Shown here piece after piece: positions 1 to 8,249 of a stretch of 64,000 bases of DNA. The position numbers and the translations under genes are program-made. The DNA comes from JAUUSJ01 sp051880475 (GTDB lineage Bacteria > Bacillota > Clostridia > Lachnospirales > Lachnospiraceae). Position 1 is the first letter of the stretch. Each line of letters opens with the position of its first letter. The DNA is taken from assembly GCA_051880475.1 (NCBI GenBank), contig JBJEOA010000060.1, forward strand, positions 1-64,000. Reading direction: 5' to 3'. The notes beneath the pieces were generated by a model. That model was given only the letters and a program-made list of their open reading frames with translations, was not told the DNA's origin and made no database searches.

Positions 1-170
1 TGAAATTATATACAAATAAAAAATATGGTGCATTTATTGAATGGTATTATTCTGACGAAAATGCAAAGGTAACGAAACGTCGCATTGATGATTTGACGGT
101 ATTAGACATAAAAAATATTTGGGGAAAAGAATTTTTTGAGTTTGCAGAATGTCTAAAAATATATCGATAG
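1..170 (+). CDS. C-terminal part of a duplicated small YQFFASDK-type protein, 5' end outside window
   Basis: The reading frame enters the window in the second base of a codon and ends at a TAG at 168-170. It is a near-identical copy of the C-terminal half of the complete gene at 6613-7041. Compared with that gene it lacks 90 bp (30 codons) in frame, because it jumps from the first to the second occurrence of the 9-mer gaaaatgca (6838-6846 and 6928-6936 in the intact copy). The protein would therefore lose the region around GYIKRHLKKSREIELWNVW. Function is unknown. It lies directly upstream of the ABC permease, so it probably belonged to the same cassette. Whether this shortened form is still made cannot be seen, as its start is missing. 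Confidence 0.75.
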   Translation, partial: KLYTNKKYGAFIEWYYSDENAKVTKRRIDDLTVLDIKNIWGKEFFEFAECLKIYR

Positions 171-218
171 AAAAGTCACAAGATAAGATAGAGAATTTTT
201 ATTGGAGGCAGATTGTTG

Positions 219-1442
219 ATGATTTTTATGAGTGTAATTCATGACCTTATTAGGAATAAGGTACAGAGTTTAATAATAATTATTATATCTTTTTTATTCA
301 CCTGTTTTTTCGGTATATATTTAGGTAGTATTTCTCGTAATAATACATTACTTCATACACTTGGAGAACGTCTCCCTGTGAAGGCGATGCTGGTGGATAT
401 GTTTACTGGTGAAGAGATGGGATTAAACATAACGGAAAAGCAGGTTGAAAATTTTACTCAATTAAATATTGAAAAAATTACTCTTACTGCTGAAAGTTAT
501 GGGAATTGTGGCAACAAAAATCCAGAAAAATCAGATAAACGTATAAGCCTATATATGAATGCTGCAAATGATATCTCTATGTTTACGCTGTCAGATGGAA
601 AAACTTCAATGGATGAGACTGAAATGGATAGAATACTGAAAAGTGATGAGGCTTTATGTTTTTTGGACAAAGATTATCTAGAAGAAAGAGGAGTAGATAT
701 TGGAATAGGTGATACTTTAGATATTATTTTGTTTCGGCCTATATATGATGACTTTGGTTTTGTCAACCAATTTAGAGAAGTAGGAAAAACAGAGGTTAAA
801 GTCGCAGGCTTATATTGGGGAGTTCGAGATGAAATAAAAGAAGACTTTCCAAACACGATTTGTCCTGTCAAATGGTTATCTAATCAATATAAAACAGAAG
901 GAATTCATTTAACTTACACTTCGGCAAAAGGAATAGTGAGTAACCCTTTGGAATTAAATAGCTTGAAGCAAAAGGCAAAAAGTTTAAAATTTGGAACACA
1001 AAATGTAGATTTATCGCAATCCCAAAAAAGAGTTGCTTTAGCAATAGATGATAGAATGTTTATTGAAACAGCTACGCAGATACAGCAAAATATACGGCTG
1101 CTTGAGTTTTTCAAATATCCTGTTATAATGATACTTTTTTTCTTGGAAGCTTTAATATCATTTATTGTTATAAAAAAACAGGTTTATAATATCTATCTTG
1201 CACGATGTTTGGGAGAGAAAAACAGTATCATTATAACGAAGTTAACTATAAAAATGTTGATTTTGTCTTTTGTAGGAGGGATAGTGGCAAGTATCTTACT
1301 GGTTGGGGTACAGATTATTGATTGGATAGATAGCTTTCATATTCTTATGAAATTTCTATTTGTATGTTTTATGGGTACAATTATTCCAGGAGTATTTTAT
1401 TTATGTATGAATTTGTTAAAACTATTTCAACAGATAGAATGA
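219..1442 (+). CDS. ABC transporter permease-like membrane protein of an accessory export cassette
   Basis: About 407 residues. There is an N-terminal hydrophobic segment (about residues 15-33, rich in Ile), a large extracytoplasmic domain, and three hydrophobic segments near the C terminus (about 300-320, 345-365 and 378-400). This is the FtsX/MacB-like layout. I chose ATG 219 because a GGAGG (204-208) lies 10 nt upstream; TTG 213 and TTG 216 are possible. It is followed 10 bp later by the ATPase gene, and a second permease follows at 2352, so the three likely form one ABC exporter. A truncated second copy of its N terminus is at 7090-7251. Substrate unknown; the S8 peptidase remnant downstream suggests an exported peptide. 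Confidence 0.7.
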   Translation: MIFMSVIHDLIRNKVQSLIIIIISFLFTCFFGIYLGSISRNNTLLHTLGERLPVKAMLVDMFTGEEMGLNITEKQVENFTQLNIEKITLTAESYGNCGNKNPEKSDKRISLYMNAANDISMFTLSDGKTSMDETEMDRILKSDEALCFLDKDYLEERGVDIGIGDTLDIILFRPIYDDFGFVNQFREVGKTEVKVAGLYWGVRDEIKEDFPNTICPVKWLSNQYKTEGIHLTYTSAKGIVSNPLELNSLKQKAKSLKFGTQNVDLSQSQKRVALAIDDRMFIETATQIQQNIRLLEFFKYPVIMILFFLEALISFIVIKKQVYNIYLARCLGEKNSIIITKLTIKMLILSFVGGIVASILLVGVQIIDWIDSFHILMKFLFVCFMGTIIPGVFYLCMNLLKLFQQIE

Positions 1443-1452
1443 TTATGAAGGG

Positions 1453-2139
1453 ATGAAGGGAGGGAGTTCTATTAATACATTAAATGTAAAAAATATAAGC
1501 TATATATATCAAAGTAAATATCAAAAGGTATATGCATTAAAAGATGTTAGTTGCTCATTTACATCGGGAAAATTTTATGCGATTGAAGGACGTTCTGGGA
1601 GCGGAAAAACAACGCTTCTCTCGCTTCTTGCTGGTTTGGATAGACCACAAGAGGGGGAAATTGATTTGAACGGTGTATCTTATTGTGATATGGATATGGA
1701 AAAATTGCGCCGTGAGCAGATATCCATTATTTTTCAAAATTTTAATCTATTTCCACTGTTGACAGTTCAGGAAAATATCATGTATCCAATGCAACTTCTA
1801 AAAAAATCGACACGGGAGGCAAAAGAAGAAGCCTATCATTTAATTAAAAAAGTTGGGTTAAAGGAAGAAATGTTGCGTAAATATCCTACTATGTTAAGTG
1901 GAGGGGAGCAACAACGTGTGGCGATTGCTCGTTCTCTCGCCTCGGGAGCGAAAATTATTCTTGCGGATGAGCCAACGGGAAATTTAGATTCTGAAAATGG
2001 CAAACGTGTGGTAGAGATTTTAAAAAGTCTTGTTATACAAAATGATTATTGTGTTATTTTGGTTACGCATGATAAGAGCATTTCAAAACAGGCAAATATA
2101 GTTTTTCGTATGAAAGATGGAAGGATTGTGAATGATTAA
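1453..2139 (+). CDS. ABC transporter ATP-binding protein (MacB/LolD-like)
   Basis: A complete 228-residue ABC ATPase that energises the flanking permeases. Walker A GRSGSGKT is at residues 46-53, the Q-loop Gln at about 95, the signature LSGGEQQR at 148-155, Walker B IILADEP at 168-174 and the H-loop VTHD at 204-207. The short length and TGNLDS following Walker B are typical of the MacB/LolD/FtsE branch that works with FtsX-like permeases. The start is uncertain: ATG 1453 has only a very close purine run, while the good GGGAGGGAG lies downstream of it (about 1457-1465). A non-ATG start further in is therefore conceivable. Cotranscribed with the permease ending at 1442. Confidence 0.92.
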   Translation: MKGGSSINTLNVKNISYIYQSKYQKVYALKDVSCSFTSGKFYAIEGRSGSGKTTLLSLLAGLDRPQEGEIDLNGVSYCDMDMEKLRREQISIIFQNFNLFPLLTVQENIMYPMQLLKKSTREAKEEAYHLIKKVGLKEEMLRKYPTMLSGGEQQRVAIARSLASGAKIILADEPTGNLDSENGKRVVEILKSLVIQNDYCVILVTHDKSISKQANIVFRMKDGRIVND

Positions 2140-2243
2140 GGAGAAGGAATGCAGATGAATCGATAAAAAAGCAATATAATGAACTCGTCTCATTTGGATA
2201 TTTAGCACCAGGACAGAGTTTAGGATTATTTCTTTATGCTTAA
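2136..2243 (+). pseudogene. Open remnant frame between ATPase and permease, no start codon
   Basis: The 212-bp gap between the ATPase and the second permease holds an open frame of about 35 codons without a start. It ends in a peptide like QYNELVSFGYLAPGQSLGLF and a TAA at 2241-2243. It looks like the tail of a lost gene, not a functional product. A second tiny frame, ATG 2261 to TAA 2311 (16 codons, MRNIHGKSIVYAKWHL), follows a GAGGGGG. It might be a leader peptide or another relic. I do not recognise either one. Confidence 0.3.
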
Positions 2244-2351
2244 TATGAGGGGGTTACAAGATGAGAAACATCCATGGTAAAAGTATTGTTTATGCCAAGT
2301 GGCATTTGTAACGCCCTTTATCAATAGTGAAAGGGAAGGATTGTCTAATAT

Positions 2352-4148
2352 ATGAAAAATGGTATAAAACAGTTATTACGTACACCCCTAAAAACGGGTT
2401 TACTATTTTTACTTCTTTCATTTAGCATTGTACTATTTACAATAGGAATCAATCTATGGATACAAGTAACGGAAAGATTAAAGGCAGCAGATGAGTCTTT
2501 TGTAACGATTGGCACAGTTACTCAGAAAGAAAATAGTTTATCTTCAATTGCTCAGTGGGATGCGGCATTGAAAGACTATATCTATTTTGATGAGCCAGTA
2601 TATAGTGAGATACTACCTGTAGACATTTTGAAAAAACTTGACATAGATTATATTAGTGAGCCTGAACAGCAGCCATACTATGGTGCAAGGTCTTCTGACT
2701 TTATTGCGACTCGTCCTGAAAACATGACTTATGGTGACGAGGGGTTTATTGGAGAGATAAGTCCACTAGAAGACTGTATGCCTGATAAACCAGTTAGGGT
2801 AAAGGTAGAAAAAACCCTTTGGGGAGACCAGAAATTTACTGGAAAAATACTCTTTTTTTGTGATCATACTTCTAAAGATACAAAACAGATGAAAAAAGGG
2901 AAGACATATTTGGCTTGTTTGGTTATAAATGGATTTAATTCTCATTTACATACAGAGCTAAAGAGCGAATTTGAATATAGACCTATAAAAGTTTATCAGG
3001 AACAATCTCGTCTTTGGTATGATATTTCTGATGGATTTTATGAAACAGATGAGGGAAAAATCTGGAGTAGTATGGGTACATGGCTTGATGAAAACTGGGA
3101 TACTGTGCCAGTGACACCTACCTCAGATTTGCAACTTATCCATGCATTTCATGAGGGAGAGGCAGTCATAGTAGATGGCAGAACGATAAATGAAGATGAA
3201 TTTGAAACGGGAGAAAAAGTCTGCCTAATCTCTCAGGATTTTGCACAATTGAATCATTTTAAGGTCGGGGATTTCTTTGAATTACAATTTTATTTTATTG
3301 ATTATAAGAATTCAGTAAGTCAAATTGCATATATTGACGGCGGTCTGGACGGTTTTACATTGAAACCGAATGGGAAACCCTATGATGTTTTTCAAACCAC
3401 TAAATATAAAATAGTTGGAATTTATTCTTATCCAGTAGTCGCAACAGATAATCAATATGCACTTGGTGCGAACCAAATTTTTGTGCCTTCTGCGTCTGTT
3501 GTGGAAAAGGAACAAAATATTTGTGAGATTGGACCTATGCAGGGATATAATACTTCTTTTCGTATAAAAAACGGCTCGATTAATCAAGTGATAGAAAAAT
3601 TGAATCAGCTTCCCGAGAGTGAGTTTTTGAGATTTCAATTTTATGATAATGGATATGAGCAAGTTGCGTCTGGATTACAGGGAACTAAAATGATTGCTGG
3701 AGTTTTATTTATAGTAGGATTGGCGTTAGCTTTTGGTGTTATTGTATTTATACTTTATTTTATGATTATTAAGCAAAAGAGACGTATCGCGATAGAGCGT
3801 GCATTAGGAACAAGTAAAAGACGCTGCATTATCTCATTGATGTCAGGAATCATTGTATTGACAGTGCTGGCATTATCTTTAGGAGTAGCGACAGGTGATG
3901 CGTTGGCTGAAAAAGTTCAGAATATGGCAGTAAGTCAAACACAACTATTTGATACGACTTATACGGTAGGAACGGATTCAAAAAATACGAATGCAGTTGA
4001 GTTAGATATAGACGATAGTAAAATCATGATATATGAAGGGTTAACAGTAGTTGGAGGTACTTTTTTGAACATTATTTTGTCATTATATTTAATTTTACAG
4101 AATTTTAAAGAAGCACCAATTTATTTATTGGGAAGACGGGATGATTAA
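2352..4148 (+). CDS. FtsX-like ABC transporter permease, large extracellular domain
   Basis: 598 residues, intact. One transmembrane segment near the N terminus (about residues 12-35) is followed by about 420 residues of soluble extracytoplasmic domain, then three transmembrane segments at the C terminus (about 445-470, 495-515, 560-580). This is the 1+3 topology of MacB/FtsX permeases. The motif IAIERALGTSKRR after the second segment resembles the cytoplasmic coupling loop of this family. GGAAGGA lies about 11 nt before ATG 2352. The gene ends 5 bp before the start of an S8 peptidase fragment. A short copy of its last codons recurs at about 8964-8985, which marks the end of the second cassette copy. 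Confidence 0.82.
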   Translation: MKNGIKQLLRTPLKTGLLFLLLSFSIVLFTIGINLWIQVTERLKAADESFVTIGTVTQKENSLSSIAQWDAALKDYIYFDEPVYSEILPVDILKKLDIDYISEPEQQPYYGARSSDFIATRPENMTYGDEGFIGEISPLEDCMPDKPVRVKVEKTLWGDQKFTGKILFFCDHTSKDTKQMKKGKTYLACLVINGFNSHLHTELKSEFEYRPIKVYQEQSRLWYDISDGFYETDEGKIWSSMGTWLDENWDTVPVTPTSDLQLIHAFHEGEAVIVDGRTINEDEFETGEKVCLISQDFAQLNHFKVGDFFELQFYFIDYKNSVSQIAYIDGGLDGFTLKPNGKPYDVFQTTKYKIVGIYSYPVVATDNQYALGANQIFVPSASVVEKEQNICEIGPMQGYNTSFRIKNGSINQVIEKLNQLPESEFLRFQFYDNGYEQVASGLQGTKMIAGVLFIVGLALAFGVIVFILYFMIIKQKRRIAIERALGTSKRRCIISLMSGIIVLTVLALSLGVATGDALAEKVQNMAVSQTQLFDTTYTVGTDSKNTNAVELDIDDSKIMIYEGLTVVGGTFLNIILSLYLILQNFKEAPIYLLGRRDD

Positions 4149-4153
4149 TCAGT

Positions 4154-4327
4154 ATGAAAAAGGTAAAAGTAGCTGTTATTGATAACGGAGTAAACAATAA
4201 ACTGTTAAGTCACTTATTAGGTTATAAATTAGATATTCATTGTTTTCAGACGTATAAAAACAAATGTGTTTCTCAATTTTTAATACCCGATAGGGGAAGA
4301 GACCATAGTACGTGTCGTTATGCCTGA
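4154..4327 (+). pseudogene. Subtilisin-like (S8) serine peptidase, truncated after the Asp motif
   Basis: The frame opens with MKKVKVAVIDNGVNNK, which is the catalytic-Asp motif (V-I-D-N-G-V) of S8 subtilases. Native-looking sequence continues to about 4283 (LGYKLDIHCFQTYKNK). It then runs into transposase-derived DNA and stops at TGA 4325-4327. The His and Ser motifs are missing, so no protease can be made. It starts 5 bp after the permease, so it was the last gene of the cassette, and an S8 peptidase next to an ABC exporter commonly matures an exported peptide. A decayed second copy is at 8995-9060. Confidence 0.7.
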
Positions 4328-4666
4328 ACTGGAGCAGAAACATCAAGTATTACTCCTGTTTGACAGCTGGTATGCGAAAAGTGTTGTTGTCTGTCTTGCG
4401 GATGAATATGAAAATTTAGACATTATCTGTAATACCAGGTACGATTCTGCCATTTATGATCTCCCACCGGCTCCAACAGTGTTGTGGTCAAGCTTTTTTG
4501 TAACATTTGTAGCTAAAAAATTCATTGGATTGTTGCTTGGATAATACCGAAGTTTCCAGTGTATGTAAAGGATACTTCGCACCGCCTTTGGCGGCCTTGT
4601 CCTTGACATACACTGAAAGCTTCTGGTGAAGAGTAATCAAGCAATCCAATCGGGCATTGTATCGCA

Positions 4667-5535
4667 TTAAGCGATTTTAGCCTGATAAGGTGTTAAATAA
4701 CCATTGAAGCTGTGAGGTCGTATATGATTGTATTCAACATATGCAAACTCCTCTACAGCCTCATACAAAGCTTCCTCGGTATCATATTCGTACAGATAAA
4801 TGAGTTCACTTTTCAAGGTGTTGAAATATCTCTCCATTGGTGCATTATCATACGGATATCCGGCCTTACTCATACTCTGGGTCACATGAACCGATTCGCA
4901 AAACTCTACGAATGCTTTAGAAGTGAATTGCGACCCTTGATCCGAGTGTAGGATTCATTCTCCTTTCATTGCTGGCTGCGATTCTAGCGCCTTCTGCAAG
5001 GTACGGATGGCAAGATCACTTGTGATATGCCGGTCTGTTATGCTGGCGATGACGCTTCGATCATGCAGATTTATGATTGTACAGTTGTAACGTACATCAT
5101 GGTTCTCCAAAAACAAATAAGTAAAATCGGTACACCATTTTTGATTGATTTCATCTGCCGAAAAGTTCTGTTGTATTTTGTTTTCAAATACTTTATGTGG
5201 TTTACCATGCTCATAGTCCGGCTTCTTCGGGCGGACAATAGATTTCAGCCCAAGTATTGAATTCATATACTTGTGAACAGTTGTTGTGCTGTATGAGAAG
5301 CCCTCGCGTTCTAGATATATCTGCATACTACGATATCCATCTACACCATGGTGTTTATGATAAATATCTGAGATTTTTGACAGAGTTTTCTCGCGCATAG
5401 CATAGTAATCTGCCTTTCGATGTTTTCGGTAGTTGTAATAAGCATTTGGACAGATTTCAAAGCGCCGCAGAAGCCAACGCAAGCCAAATTCATTATGATG
5501 TTGTTCGATCAATCGATAAGCCTCTAATCGATTTC
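4667..5535 (-). pseudogene. IS3-family transposase OrfB (rve integrase), broken by an in-frame TGA
   Basis: In the -1 frame relative to orfA it reads GNRLEAYRLIEQHHNEFG..., so it is probably expressed by frameshifting, with TTG 5512 as the only nearby internal start. It has the HTH_21 and rve (DDE) domains. The first Asp is in WCTDFTYLF. A TGA at 4957-4955 then interrupts it (KGE-stop-ILHSDQGSQF), before the second Asp (HSDQGSQF) and the catalytic Glu (PMERYFNTLKSE). The frame after the stop continues intact to TAA 4667. A single base change would account for it. Without readthrough the catalytic triad is lost. Confidence 0.88.
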
Positions 5536-5820
5536 CTTTTCAAAGAATGCCGCTGCTTTTTTTAAGAAGAGATTTTCTTTTTTTGCTTCTTCCAGTTCTT
5601 TTCGTAACCGGAGATTTTCTTTCATAAGCTCCATTTCGTTTGGAGTATCTGGATTTGAGAGGGCTTTCTTCTGGCATTCTTCGCTGAATTCTTTACACCA
5701 CTTGGAGATGCTGGCTTTGGATACGCCATATTCCGCAGTGATGCTTTTGTAGGTGCGTCCTTCTTCCTCATGAAGACGGACAATCTTTTTTCTAAATTCT
5801 GGAGTGTAAGTTTGTGGCAT
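5524..5820 (-). CDS. IS3-family transposase OrfA (DNA-binding subunit)
   Basis: 98 residues, MPQTYTPEFRKKIVRLHEE..., the HTH_Tnp_1 domain at about residues 1-50 (GVSKASISKW recognition helix). A leucine-zipper-like heptad helix follows at about 60-90 (ELMKENLRLRKELEEAKKENLFLKK). The length and the terminal KKAAAFFEKEID are typical of IS150-group OrfA. It lies 40 bp inside the right end of the element. Near its stop the coding strand has GAAAAGG (A-AAA-G at 5540-5536), a plausible -1 slippery site that would put ribosomes into the orfB frame and give the OrfAB fusion transposase. Intact. Confidence 0.93.
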   Translation of the reverse strand: MPQTYTPEFRKKIVRLHEEEGRTYKSITAEYGVSKASISKWCKEFSEECQKKALSNPDTPNEMELMKENLRLRKELEEAKKENLFLKKAAAFFEKEID

Positions 5821-6354
5821 AATAATTCCTTCTTTCTTTGATAAATTGATTATATCTTATTAGCCACTACTGTTACAACTATATTATAGCCCTTCACAGG
5901 AAAAAGAGGACGACCAGCAAAATATGGGAAACGCCTTTCAATCATAGAAGATTTTTCTCTTTCAGCAGAAAAAATCGGAGATTATTATATTGGCGTTCGT
6001 AAAGTACTTACGAATATATTCGGGGACAGGTGTGTCCACGCATATGTGACAACAGGCAGAGAGTGAATGCAATACGTGCCTTTGTTTGTTTACTCTTTCA
6101 GATGGGAAATTGAAATAAGCTACTATGAGCAGAAGAGCTTCTGGTCTCTTTGCAGCTATATGGTACGTCGTAAGAAGGGAATTGAAACCTTAGTCAATCT
6201 GATTAATATTTCGTATTGTGCAATGAAAATTCTGCCTTATCAGGATGAAACATTCTCACAATGCAAGGACACCAGTGTACAGGAGTTTCATTTCGCATTA
6301 AGTCAACAGATAAATGAGCAGGTAATTTTTTCTATTTTCGTAAAAAATGTCTAA

Positions 6355-6612
6355 ACTACAATAAAATCAAATGCTCTTGTAAAGGCTCTGAAATCAGTAC
6401 TTTTGTCCTTTGGTTATCATGGATAAAGTTGTAAAGTGGTGTAATAATATGTCATATAAAGAAAATATAGGGTATGTTGGGGAAAATATAGATTATTCAT
6501 CGCTTACAATAATGGAGCAAAAACAGCTGTTAAAGCAATAGAAAAAAGTTTCTCTATTTTTTATATACACTAGTAATATTTTTTCTGATGAAAAAACATA
6601 TGGAGGTTAATT
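6355..6612. other. Gap with gene relics between transposase remnant and small gene
   Basis: This 258-bp AT-rich gap has no intact gene. ATG 6449 to TAG 6541 is open for 30 codons (MSYKENIGYVGENIDYSS...EQKQLLKQ). Its end looks like a C-terminal tail of a longer lost protein, possibly the missing gene at the cassette end, but I do not recognise it. The right end of the outer IS4-like element must lie in here or close by; I could not identify its terminal repeat. Confidence 0.35.
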
Positions 6613-7041
6613 ATGAGTTTATATCAATTTTTTGCAAGTGATAAACAATTAGAAGTATATGATAATAAGAGAATTATTTTTGATGAAAAAAGACAATTAT
6701 TAAAAGGGAAAAGAGGAAAAATATCTATATTTGATGAGTTGAGTTCTTTGCGTATTTTTTTAGAAGATGATACCACGTATATGAAATTATATACAAATAA
6801 AAAATATGGTGCATTTATTGAATGGTATTATTCTGATGAAAATGCAGAAGTAATAATTGGGTATATTAAGAGACATCTAAAAAAATCAAGAGAAATAGAA
6901 CTATGGAATGTATGGCTTGGAGAAAAAGAAAATGCAAAGGTAACGAAACGTTGCATTGATGATTTGACGGTATTAGACATAAAAAACATTTGGGGAAAAG
7001 AATTTTTTGAGTTTGCAGAATGTTTAAAAATATATCGATAG
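6613..7041 (+). CDS. Conserved small protein of unknown function (YQFFASDK type)
   Basis: 142 residues beginning MSLYQFFASDKQLEVYDNK, an opening I associate with an uncharacterised Firmicutes family. It is soluble, with no signal peptide or membrane segment, rich in Lys, Glu and aromatic residues. GGAGG (6602-6606) lies 6 nt before ATG 6613. It is the complete parent-like copy of the fragment at 1-170 and is followed, as that one is, by the start of the ABC permease gene, here only a remnant. Being kept intact next to dead transporter genes could mean it acts on its own, for example in immunity, but that is a guess. Confidence 0.7.
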   Translation: MSLYQFFASDKQLEVYDNKRIIFDEKRQLLKGKRGKISIFDELSSLRIFLEDDTTYMKLYTNKKYGAFIEWYYSDENAEVIIGYIKRHLKKSREIELWNVWLGEKENAKVTKRCIDDLTVLDIKNIWGKEFFEFAECLKIYR

Positions 7042-7089
7042 AAAAGTCGCAAGATAAGATAGAGAATTTTTATTGGAGGCAGATTGTTG

Positions 7090-7251
7090 ATGATTTTTAT
7101 CTGTTTTTTGGGTATATATTTAGGTAGCATTTCTCGTAATAATACATTGCTTCATACACTTGGGGAACGTCTCCCTGTGAAGGCGATGTTGGTGGATATG
7201 TTTACTGGTGAAGAGATGGAGTTAAACATAAAATGGAAAATAGGAAGATAG
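7090..7251 (+). pseudogene. N-terminal remnant of the duplicated ABC permease
   Basis: This copy of the start of the permease at 219 carries the same upstream TTGGAGGCAGATTG context. It lacks 25 codons of the first membrane segment (MIF joins directly to a CFLGIYLG-like stretch). It matches residues 30 to about 75 almost exactly (GSISRNNTLLHTLGERLPVK), then diverges after the shared aacataa and stops at TAG 7249-7251. The 53-codon frame is open, but it has lost the transporter body. It marks where the second cassette copy was cut and other DNA joined. Confidence 0.82.
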
Positions 7252-7393
7252 TATTTCAATCTACTTCATAAAAATATTCCATACTATAAAAAAGTTCTCT
7301 GTCAAAATCTTTGCAGAATATACATATTCAATTTCAATTAAATTACTGGCAACCAAGTTATACATAAATGTTAGCTATAGTTGCGCAATTGTA

Positions 7394-7408
7394 AAACCAA
7401 AATGGTTT
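7394..7408. promoter_or_regulatory. Short palindrome upstream of the XRE regulator
   Basis: AAACCA-AAA-TGGTTT is a perfect 6+3+6 inverted repeat, 55 bp before the XRE start codon. Its size and position fit an autoregulatory operator, but that is inferred from position alone. Confidence 0.3.
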
Positions 7409-7462
7409 AACTAAAGCCAAATATAAGTTACAATTTAATTATCAAACTGAAAGGAGAAACAG

Positions 7463-8044
7463 ATGCAATTTCGAGACAAATTATTTCAGCTAAGAAAAAA
7501 ATCAGGTATGACACAAGCCGAATTAGCTGAAGCATTAAATGTATCACGACAAGCTATTTCTAAGTGGGAAATGGGAACGACCGCTCCTGATATAAACAAT
7601 ATACTTTCTATCAGTAAAATATTTAGGGTATCGATAGATTATCTACTCAATGATGAATTAGATATAGAAGAAGACCTACCTTTGATAAAAGCGACATCCA
7701 ACGTTACTAAAATAAATCTAGACAATGATGAATTGAATACAGAAGAAGACTCACCCACAATAAAAGCTACATCTAACATTACTGAAGTAAATTCACCCCC
7801 TGATAAATTAGAAATAGAAGAAGAGTCATCTTTAACAAAAGCAACATCCAAAACCACTAAAAAATATATTTGGATAAGATTTATAACCGCATTTTGTATT
7901 ATAACCTCTTTTTATATCATTGGAATAATTACGCATATCCCCGCAACTGTAACAACCTTTTTATTCACCCTTGGATGTATATTTGCAATTTACTATATAA
8001 TAAAATTATTGGTGCTATTTCTTTCAAATAAAAAAGAAACATAA
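7463..8044 (+). CDS. Membrane-anchored XRE-family regulator with three tandem acidic repeats
   Basis: 193 residues. An HTH_3/XRE domain occupies about residues 6-60 (MTQAELAEALNVSRQAISKWE), as in SinR/Xre-type repressors. Residues 65 to about 135 are three copies of a roughly 25-residue acidic unit (DELDIEEDLPLIKATSNVTK; DELNTEEDSPTIKATSNITE; DKLEIEEESSLTKATSKTTK). Two membrane segments follow (about 138-157 and 163-190). The protein thus looks like a DNA-binding domain tied to the membrane by a flexible acidic linker. AAAGGAG precedes ATG 7463. The next gene encodes a secreted protein, which it may control. It sits where the duplicated transporter genes should be. Confidence 0.85.
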   Translation: MQFRDKLFQLRKKSGMTQAELAEALNVSRQAISKWEMGTTAPDINNILSISKIFRVSIDYLLNDELDIEEDLPLIKATSNVTKINLDNDELNTEEDSPTIKATSNITEVNSPPDKLEIEEESSLTKATSKTTKKYIWIRFITAFCIITSFYIIGIITHIPATVTTFLFTLGCIFAIYYIIKLLVLFLSNKKET

Positions 8045-8249
8045 TTTTTTATAGCAGGAAAGGAGGAAAGTCTAGTAATAATCAAAAGAAACTTGAAAAC
8101 TATTAATAGGTAATTGCGAAATTCACTGTCTCTAATTTATGTACTCTGTACAGAAATTAGCTTAAATCGAATATATCAGGTTATACTTTTATGCAACTTT
8201 CACAATTTCGCAACTTCCTAAAACTATTAAAAATGAAAGGAGATTTACT
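8045..8249. other. Structured leader between XRE gene and secreted-protein gene
   Basis: The 205-bp gap contains an outer inverted repeat TTGCGAAATT (8114-8123) with AATTTCGCAA (8204-8213). A nested hairpin CTAATTT (8132-8138) with AAATTAG (8154-8160) lies inside it. The pair could form a cloverleaf-like leader or a two-site operator. A good AAAGGAG follows at about 8236. There is no U-tract, so it is not an obvious terminator. Confidence 0.35.

Larger units (their letters stand above)
4480..5896 (-). mobile_element. IS3-family (IS150-like) insertion sequence, 1,417 bp
   Basis: The ends are TGTTGTGGTC at 4480 and, on the other strand, TGAAGGGCTA at 5896, so the element has the TG...CA termini of the IS3 family. 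Both ends reach the shared inner block TTGTAACA after the same 18-nt distance and continue with an alignable GTRGCTAA. The flanks carry a 3-bp direct repeat CAG (4477-4479 and 5897-5899), the usual duplication size for this family. Deleting the element plus one CAG restores the transposase frame exactly, which fixes the borders. Transposase genes orfA and orfB are on the minus strand. orfB carries a nonsense codon, so this copy is probably immobile on its own. Confidence 0.9.
4284..6354 (+). pseudogene. IS4-like DDE transposase remnant, interrupted by an IS3-family element
   Basis: Two plus-strand pieces of one transposase flank the IS3 element: 4284-4479 (LLLFDSWYAKSVVV, catalytic Asp in FDSWY; ends ...LPPAPT) and 5900-6354 (GKRGRPAKYGKRLS ... 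ending FVKNV). Removing the IS and one CAG joins the pieces in frame at Thr-Gly. The second piece holds the IS4-family Y-2-R-3-E-6-K signature (Y..R...E......K in YSFRWEIEISYYEQK). The gene is dead three ways: the 5' part is missing (fused to the S8 peptidase), the IS is inserted, and a TGA interrupts it at 6064-6066. ATG 6067 follows that stop directly, and some sequence around it may also be lost. I could not define its terminal repeats. Confidence 0.8.

Noticed and set aside
4320..4544. Independent 74-residue protein
   Set aside because: It is the left part of the IS4-like transposase running into the left end of the IS3 element; it has no start of its own.
4955..4957. Selenocysteine or recoded UGA in the IS3 transposase
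   Set aside because: A single nonsense change in an otherwise ordinary IS3 OrfB is the simpler reading; no supporting structure is visible.
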